Positions 5,044 through 5,533 of a DNA stretch of 5,533 nt are shown one piece after another; within the stretch, counting starts at the first letter, position 1, and the number at the start of each line of letters is the position of its first letter. The stretch lies in contig CAJGDT010000116.1 in the NCBI GenBank assembly GCA_904502265.1, forward strand, positions 1-5,533. The letters are read 5' to 3'. The stretch is from an uncultured Barnesiella sp. GTDB lineage: Bacteria > Bacteroidota > Bacteroidia > Bacteroidales > Barnesiellaceae_A. Under the pieces are notes generated by a model. The model made no database searches and had not been told where the DNA came from. It was given only the letters and a program-made list of their open reading frames with translations. The position numbers were made by a program, and so were the translations under genes.

Positions 5044-5533
5044 TTAGAACTTAGGATTCATGCCCAAGTTGTACATCATAAATGAGTAAACATTAGCTTT
5101 CTCCTCAATAATCTTGTGACGGGGGCGACCTGCACCGTGACCGGCCTTAGAGTCGATAAGGATGAGGGTGGGGTTCTCGCCACTATCGCAATGTTGCAAT
5201 TGAGCTGCAAACTTGAACGAGTGTGCAGGAACTACACGGTCATCGTGGTCGGCAGTAGTCACGATAGTAGCGGGATAGGTAACACCCTCCTTGAGTGTGT
5301 GCAAGGGTGAGTAGCCCAACAAGTAGCGGAACATCTCCTCGCTATCGTCGGCTGTACCATAGTCACCGGCCCAGCCCCAACCAATAGTAAATTTGTGGTA
5401 ACGCAACATGTCGAGCACACCAACTTGAGGAATAGCTACAGCAAAGAGGTCGGGACGTTGAGTCATACATGCACCTACGAGCAAGCCACCGTTTGAAGCA
5501 CCGTTGATAGCCAACTTAGCGGGCGATGTATAG
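5044..5533 (-). CDS. Prolyl oligopeptidase (S9A), C-terminal 162 residues (5' end outside window)
   Basis: The frame is open from the right edge to the TAA at 5046-5044, so the start and the beta-propeller domain lie outside. The 162 residues are the alpha/beta-hydrolase end of a prolyl oligopeptidase, a serine peptidase cleaving after proline in short peptides (EC 3.4.21.26). All catalytic elements are visible: nucleophile Ser in NGASNGGLLVGA (5503-5468 region), then GVLDMLRYHKFTIGWGWAGDYG, the DHDDRVVP block with the catalytic Asp and substrate-contacting Arg, and the catalytic His in AGHGAGRP. The wording is close to the Flavobacterium (Elizabethkingia) meningosepticum prolyl endopeptidase as I remember it. 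The nucleophile elbow has Ala where many family members have Gly (GGSNGG). A start at the TTG at 5514 would be wrong because conserved residues (YTSPAK) continue upstream. Whether it has a signal peptide cannot be seen here. It converges on the DUF4923 gene and shares its terminator. Confidence 0.95.
   Translation of the reverse strand, partial: YTSPAKLAINGASNGGLLVGACMTQRPDLFAVAIPQVGVLDMLRYHKFTIGWGWAGDYGTADDSEEMFRYLLGYSPLHTLKEGVTYPATIVTTADHDDRVVPAHSFKFAAQLQHCDSGENPTLILIDSKAGHGAGRPRHKIIEEKANVYSFMMYNLGMNPKF

Noticed and set aside
5116..5310. Plus-strand 64-codon frame inside the prolyl oligopeptidase gene.
   Set aside because: It is antisense to the catalytic Asp/His region of a highly conserved enzyme, so it is a shadow.

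Overview
The window looks like Bacteroidales chromosomal DNA (Bacteroides/Prevotella/Muribaculaceae type). The grounds are two Bacteroidales-restricted protein families (DUF4493 and DUF4923), AT-rich intergenic DNA, start codons without Shine-Dalgarno sequences, and several TAnnTTTG -7 elements of the Bacteroidetes housekeeping sigma factor, two of them with a well-placed -33 TTG. There is no phage, IS, CRISPR, rRNA or tRNA. Species cannot be fixed from the sequence alone.

Layout. Positions 1-626 (minus) hold the 5' part of a DUF4493 surface-type lipoprotein that runs off the left edge. Positions 627-878 are a divergent intergenic region with one promoter facing each way, overlapping AT palindromes and a short 10-bp tandem repeat. 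Positions 879-2297 (plus) encode a 472-residue, about 14-helix membrane protein, probably a GT-C-like glycosyltransferase or another glycan-assembly membrane enzyme. Positions 2393-3514 (plus) encode a cytosolic GT-B, family 4 glycosyltransferase of the capsule/exopolysaccharide (EpsD/CapM-like) type, with its own candidate promoter. Positions 3515-3812 are intergenic: a strong GAAA-capped hairpin, a further potentially structured stretch, then a -7 element. Positions 3813-4967 (plus) encode a secreted DUF4923 protein with an unusual expanded 41-residue repeat linker. A bidirectional terminator sits at 4986-5022. Positions 5044-5533 (minus) hold the 3' end of a prolyl oligopeptidase (S9A) that runs off the right edge.

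How the genes relate. The membrane protein and the GT4 enzyme are the only pair that plausibly work together, as a two-gene glycan-building cassette bounded by a divergent promoter region and a hairpin. The other genes look like independent cell-envelope or periplasm-related units with their own promoters and terminators. I do not see a clearly new multi-gene system. The most unusual item is the repeat expansion in the DUF4923 protein, where two 123-bp copies differ at only eight bases, six of them synonymous.
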